A stretch of 64,000 bases of DNA from Galeopsis tetrahit (lineage: Eukaryota > Streptophyta > Magnoliopsida > Lamiales > Lamiaceae): positions 8,756,677-8,820,676 of the forward strand of contig OY776124.1 of NCBI GenBank assembly GCA_963675135.1, read 5' to 3'. Shown piece by piece: positions 58,433 through 64,000 of the stretch. The notes beneath the pieces are model-generated. The model saw only the letters and a list, made by a program, of their open reading frames with translations, did no database searches and was not told the origin of the DNA. The position numbers and the translations under genes were made by a program. Position 1 is the first letter of the stretch. Each line of letters begins with the position of its first letter.

Positions 58433-60093
58433 TAAGGGTGAAAACGGATCGGATACGGACGGATAGTGCTTATACCGTATCCTAAACCATATTTTTTTCT
58501 CGAATTCGGAGTCGAATACGGAAAAGCCGGATTCGGATACGAATTCGGAATATTCGGTATACGGATACGGAACGGATATCGGACGAATCCGGGCCGGATT
58601 CGAATAACTATAATCGGATAATATATTTCAAATGGAAATCATCAAAATGTGATTGAAACACATAAAAAATCAACAAACATGAAATCATCAAAATATATCC
58701 TTCGTAAACATCGCCACTTTGGGCTAGTCTTGTATGAAATATTGCATATATGCATTTCAGTCATTCACACACATGTTCTTTATAAATACACTCACAAGCT
58801 TAATTCACACACACGATTTTTATAAATACACCAACAAACTTAATTCACACACATTTTTTATAAATACACCAACTAACAACTTAATTCGAAATTTTTAATC
58901 CGTTTATTTTACTCGTTTCTGTGATTTTTTTATCTTTTATTTTATTGTCGAACGCGGGATATTAAATGTAGTAATTCAAATTGTAATATGTAGTAATACA
59001 CATTATTTTAAGTAGCAATAACACAAACTATTAATATAATAATACAAATTCACACGTTTTTTCTAGTGTTTTTATTGATGTAGTAACTCACATTATAATA
59101 TGTAGTAACATATATTATCGAATGTAGTAAACACAATAATCATGTTGTAATACAAATGGTTTTATTGTAGGATGATGCGAAAAATATTAGATCATTTGAT
59201 AAAGTTACTTATAGTAACAAACGTCTATTCAATGTAGTAATTCAAACTGTAGTATGTAGTAACATATAATTTTTTATGTAGTAAAACAAATTAATTATTA
59301 CATGTAGTAATAACACAATTTTATATAGTAATACTGATTCTTTTATATTTTTATATTTTTTTTATTGATTAAGTAACCCACATTATAATATATAGTAACA
59401 TATATTATTGCATGTAGTAAGATATATTATTGCACGTAATACAAAATAACATTGACTCATAATAATTAGTGTTAAAGAATATTTAAAGAAATATAAAATA
59501 TTTAAGGATTAAGGTCATCGTAAATTGCAGCGTCCGACCGCGGCCTGAGGTGACCGAAAACTGCTCGAAGAAGACGACCATGTTCAATTTCTGTCAGTGG
59601 GTGCATTTATAAAAAACGTGAGTGTGAATTGAGCTGTCAGTGGGTGTATTTATAAAAAATGTGTGTGTGAATTAAGCTTGTGGGTGTATTTATAAAAAAT
59701 GTGTGTGAATTAAGCTTGTGGGTGTATTTATAAAAAACATGTGTGTGAATGACTGAAATACATGTATGCAATATTGCATATATGTTTTTGTGCACCACTT
59801 TTTAGTTTTTAATAAGGCCCAATAATGTTATAAGTTATAATAGAGCTTTAATAAAATTAATATAAAATATAAAATAAAATATATTAAAAAATCCGGGTAT
59901 CCGGATAATATCCGATAAAATATGGGAAAACTCGAATACGGTCGGATATTATGTATTCCGAATCCGAATCCGAAGTCAACTATCCGTATCCGAATCCGTA
60001 TCCGCTCGGATACTAAATTTTTATACCGAATTCGTATCCGACCGGATACGGTTCCAGATCGGTCGGGAAATATCCGATCCGTTTTCACCCCTG
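58433..60093. mobile_element. Non-autonomous hAT-like element, 1.66 kb
   Basis: The right terminus is CCGTTTTCACCCCTG; the left is TAAGGGTGAAAACGG, its inverted partner with two changes. CAGGGGTG-type ends are typical of hAT elements. The flanking direct repeat AAATTGC (58426-58432 and 60094-60100) is 7 bases, perhaps a worn 8-base duplication. Subterminal regions are dense in CGGATACGGA-type motifs in opposite orientations. Inside, another inverted pair (about 58730-58890 and 59595-59790) carries a repeated TTTATAAATACACC / GGTGTATTTATAAA module. The centre is full of ATGTAGTAA motifs. No transposase. Confidence 0.75.
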
Positions 60094-60099
60094 AAATTG

Positions 60100-60985
60100 C
60101 CACCAAAATCACTAATCTGTCACCAAATTTGAGTCAAACAGTAAAATTATCCTAATCATCAAATTTAAATTTTAACTCAATAGAAATATTCTTAATGTTA
60201 TCTTTTTTTATCTGTATTTTATTAAATATTTGTTTATCATCAGATATATAATACATATTTATATTTAAATTAAATTAATTAAACAAAAAATTTGATATAT
60301 TTAATATTAAAAAAAAAATCAATGAAACAAAACGCCCAATTCAATTGCATAATTGTTTCTGTTTTCTTAGTTAATTTACTATTATATTTTATAATTTAAA
60401 TTTGTAGTAAGTATGTATTTATCATATTGTATTTTGTAATTAAATTTATAATATGTATGTTTTGTTTCTTATATTTTATAATTTAAATTATTAATGTTGT
60501 CTTACAATTAAATTGCTTTCAATTTTTAAATATTTCATACGGAGTAATTGTTAATCATAAAATTCTAAATTGTTTCATTATTTAATTTAAGACAAATTCT
60601 TTTATGCAATTGAGTGTATATAAATACATTTAAATTTTAATGTTTAATTTTTAACCTCAACATTTGACTCAATTTATTAAAGTCTAATTTCAATTGTATA
60701 GATACAAGCAATTGCACTCAAATATCACTCTTAATTTAAATAACAATTATAAAATAATAATTTCTAAACAAATTAATATAAAAAATGAAAATAAAATATA
60801 AACAGAATAAAAAGTCTTGAAAGATGACAAATAGGCAAAAAAATAATATGAGTATACATTTGTGTTGGTGGTAAATTTTCCACTAAAAAGTGAATAGTGG
60901 CAAAATGCCACCAACAATAATACTGCATTGGAGGAGATTTTAGTGACAAATAGGGTATTTGCTTACCCCATTGGAGATGCCCTCA
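60100..60985. repeat. Dispersed AT-rich repeat, copy 2
   Basis: Collinear with 4890-5775: GTCACCAAATTTGAGTCAAA, TATTAAATATTTGTTTATCAT, AATCAATGAAACAAAAC, TTCAATTGCATAA, TAATTTAAATTATTAATGTT and the end CATTGGAGATGCCCTC. The hAT-like element is inserted at or close to its left edge. Confidence 0.6.
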
Positions 60986-61016
60986 CTCCGTTTCATAATA
61001 ATTGGCACGTCTAATT

Positions 61017-64000
61017 GTTTTTTTTTTTTTTTTTTTGTAGGGATGGTACATTGCATGTATTACATGTTTGAGTATAGCAACTCTACAATTCATACTTCAT
61101 AATACTTCAAGCATCAATGTTCCATCAGCCAAGTCGGCAAATCTGCTCCTTCCCAATCATGAGGAATAGGAGAGTGAATTCCTTCTCTTGCTAGACGATG
61201 TGCCCTTGTGTTTCTCGTTCTTGGAATGAAAAAGACATCGCACGCTACCATGCCTTCCATTTCTTCTTTGACACCATCTAACGCAAAACCATCGGGAGTG
61301 TGGAGTGTTTCTTTATTCCGCAGCAGTGTTATAACATTAAGACAATCCGAGAAAACCTTAAGTGTGGAGAACCATTTCTGTTTGCATCTTTTGATACCTT
61401 CTCTAATAGCCTCAAGTTCCGCCGCGAGTACCGAACTTGTGTTCTTTATTCTCTTATAACCTGCTACCTGAACCACCATCTCTTGATCACCAATCACATA
61501 GCCCACACTGACTAAGCCTTTGTCCTCCGCTGTAGCCGCATCCGTTTCCACCCAGCAACATGATCTCTCCTCATCCTCCCGATCAGCATATAGGGTGGTT
61601 GGTGGTCCGGTTGTGCTGCCCCCCTCTTTGCGGTTTGCATTTTGGAAGTTCCTGAGGAAACTACATGCCCATTCCACGTTTGGCAGCAGTGATACATGGC
61701 GTCTACTATCTCCCTTGCTTAATGCTGCCTTAAGATTGCATCTCTCACGCCAAATACCCCACATCATGATCAAAATCTCCTCCAGTGGCTTGCCCATATC
61801 ATTATTCTCTAAAGAGCAAATAATGTCTAACACATATGTTCCCTGTCTATTCTTAATTAAATGCCATACCCCATAGTTCTTCCATACGTGTTTAAATAGA
61901 GGGAAAAAGAATAGTGAGTGTACCGTCGAAGCTTTGTGGAAATTACACAGAAAACATTGTGGTAGGACCGGTACATGATGATCCGCAAGGTTTCCTTCCG
62001 TAGCTATCACATCCCAAATGACTTTCCACGCAGAAATACGGACTTTTGGGGGTACATTTAACTTCCAAACCTTATTCCACCACTCCTCTAGTCTATTGTC
62101 ACTTGATTCTCCCTCTGTATTAGGCCCTTTAGCTCTATTGGTGAGTTCAAATTTGTACCCCGATTTGACGGAGTAGATTCCTTTAATATCCGGTCCCCAG
62201 AACTGTTTATCTTCATAGGCTTCCCCTCCAATCTGCGTCTGTAATATTGCATCAGCCTCAAAGGGGAGAAAGGCCTCCCTTACAAGATTTGTGTTCCACG
62301 TCCCTCCCTCACTTATGAAACGGCTCACTGTTGATGAGCTCGCAATTCTGGATTTTATTCTTCCCTCATTTAGGCCAGCAACCCATCTTTCCTTGAATAT
62401 TTTCACCTTATCTCCCTTCCCAATTCTCCAGAAGAGTCCTTTTAGCAGCAGTTCTCGGCTCCATAGAAGTGATCGCCACACATACGATGGATTAGATCCC
62501 AGCCCCGCCTCCATAACGTCCTCATTCTTGTAGTATCTGGCCCGCATAACTCTTGCCACTAGTGAGTTTGGGTGTTGAATCAATCTCCATAATTGCTTTG
62601 CTAGGAGAGCCTTGTTAAATTCCACCATCCTTCTAAAACCCATGCCTCCATCTTTTTTAGGAGCACACAAATCTTTCCATTTTTTCCAGTACAACGAATT
62701 GCCATTTTCATTTTTCCCCCACCAGAACTGAGCACACATCTTTTCAATATCTTTGCATATGGACTTAGGAATCCTAAAACAGGCAATCGCATACGTTGGA
62801 ATTGCTTGTATCACTGATTTAATCAGCACTTCCTTCCCACCCTCCGAGAAGTCCTTTATTTTCCAGCTCTGCAGCTTATTCGCAATCTTGTCCTTGATGT
62901 AGGCAAATTGCACCCTTTTCGCTCTTAATGAGAAGGTTGGTAAGCCAAGGTAAAAGTCATGTCCTTGGCTCATCCGGATCCCAAGTTGATCCTTAACAGC
63001 TATTTTGGTACCTGGGTCAGTGTGTGGGCTGAATGTAATCGACGACTTCTCGTAGTTGATCAGTTGACCCGATGCCTTCTCATATTTTTCCAGCCCCTCC
63101 TTAAGATTTTTGCCCGCTTGTGTATTCGCTTGAAGAAAGAGTAGACTGTCGTCCGCGAAGAGGAGATGGGTTATGTATGGTGCACCCCTTCCAACACGAA
63201 CCCCTTGTATTTGTTTATCCTCAACAAGCTTACCAAGAATTTTTGAGAGGCCTTGTGTACATAACACAAAAAGAAAGGGGGATAGAGGGTCCCCCTGTCT
63301 GATCCCTCTAGTTGGTTTGACATACCCCTTAATCTCACCATTGATTTTGAAGGAGTAAGAGGTAGTGCACACACAATCCATAAGCATTGAGACCCATTTG
63401 TTGCTAAAGCCTGTTTTTGATAGAATCTCCTTAAGGTAGGGCCATTCAATCCGGTCGTATGCTTTAGACATGTCAAGCTTTATCGCAGCGTACCCCCTCT
63501 TGCCTTTATTTTGCCTCAACCAATGCATACATTCAAAGCCAACGAGCACATTATCTTAGATAAGTCTTCCTGGTGTAAAAGCACTTTGGAACTCATCAAT
63601 GGCTGTTCCCAACACTGACTTCAGTCTGTTGCTTATTGCTTTCGCAAGGATTCGGTAACAGACATTTGTTAGGCTTATCGGCCTGTAATCTTTGAGCTCC
63701 TGTGGTGTGTTGACCTTTGGGATCAGAGTCACCAGTGTTTGGTTCCAGTCTCCCACACTGCCTCCTCCATTGAGGATGTCCAAGATGTTTTTAGTAACAT
63801 CTTTACCAATTGTTTCCCAAGCCCTATGATAGAAATCGGCCGGCATCCCGTTCGGTCCAGGGGCTTTCATGGGTCCTAGATCGAAGGCTGCTTTCCTTAT
63901 GTCCATGTCGTTGAAGTCTCTTTCAAGGTATCTTTGTTGAGATTCTGAGATACCAATCGGGCACAGTTGTACCACTTCATCTATGTCCGTTTGTGAGGGT
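61017..64000 (-). mobile_element. L1-type LINE, 5' end beyond the window
   Basis: Read on the minus strand, the element ends with a poly-A tail (19 T on the plus strand, 61018-61036) about 75 bases after the stop of the reverse-transcriptase frame. The 5' part, including any ORF1 and the endonuclease, lies past position 64000. Poly-A end, RT and plant-type C-terminal RNase H identify a plant L1 clade element. Confidence 0.9.
61114..64000 (-). pseudogene. LINE reverse transcriptase/RNase H ORF2 with one in-frame stop
   Basis: Encoded on the minus strand and open to the window edge except for one TAA at 63553-63555, after TPGRLI. Upstream part: KAPGPNGMPADFYHRAWE, then LVTLIPKVNTP and DYRPISLTNV, the start of the RT fingers. 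Downstream part: KLDMSKAYDRIEW with the first catalytic Asp; GIRQGDPLSPFLF; LLFADDSLLF, the RT catalytic site (near 63148); YLGLPTF; and IPTYAIACFRIP. Then comes a zinc-finger-like region (CFLCNFHKASTVHSLFF) and an RNase H domain (ETDAAT, LAAELEAIREGI, FSDCLNVI, RNTRAHRLAREG). Apart from the single stop I see no frameshift over about 2.9 kb, so the copy is young, though probably inactive. Confidence 0.9.

Noticed and set aside
59828..60155. Arg/Ile-rich frames on both strands
   Set aside because: They arise from the CGGATA-type subterminal repeats of the hAT-like element.

Overview
The window is nuclear DNA of a flowering plant. The genes have many exons with GT-AG introns, intergenic DNA is very AT-rich, and the coding set is typical of eudicots: a NAC factor, a VAMP714-type SNARE, a chromoplast-type lycopene cyclase, CASP, OTLD1, DCP1 and nicalin. 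An intronless CYC-B/CCS-type cyclase hints at an asterid, but I cannot name the species. All exon models were read by eye from splice consensus, reading phase and remembered family sequences. Each model closes exactly in frame.

Layout. 1-332: palindromic Mutator-type MITE. 969-1760 (+): short NAC gene. 1761-7379: AT-rich, repeat-laden intergenic DNA. 7380-10072 (+): VAMP714. 12224-13711 (+): lycopene beta-cyclase, single exon. 14408-15922 (-): secreted proline-rich cell-wall protein. 16111-22530: about 6.4 kb local repeat array, three higher-order blocks built from a 138-bp tandem unit. 22762-28839 (+): CASP gene whose first intron holds an apparently intact Copia retrotransposon (23235-27868). 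28997-33345: nested repeats, namely a foldback element carrying a MITE and a long-inverted-repeat structure carrying two fused plastid DNA fragments. 34561-41239 (+): OTLD1-type OTU deubiquitinase with a 49-codon upstream ORF. 43281-47569 (+): DCP1. 48393-54116 (-): nicalin, 14 exons. 55461-58262 (-): plastid-targeted membrane protein, 9 exons. 58433-60093: hAT-like element. 61017-64000 (-): LINE running off the right edge.

The genes do not form a pathway. They are ordinary dispersed single-copy genes: membrane fusion (VAMP714), carotenoid cyclisation (CYC-B), cell wall and Casparian strip (proline-rich protein, CASP), chromatin deubiquitination (OTLD1), mRNA decapping (DCP1), ER membrane protein handling (nicalin) and a plastid membrane protein. 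DCP1 and nicalin converge, as do the cyclase and the proline-rich gene.

I found no clear undescribed biological system. The most unusual structures are the 138-bp array, whose unit is a multiple of three and open on the minus strand; the chimeric plastid insertion between long inverted repeats; the long upstream ORF of OTLD1; and nested insertions that preserve their own empty sites.
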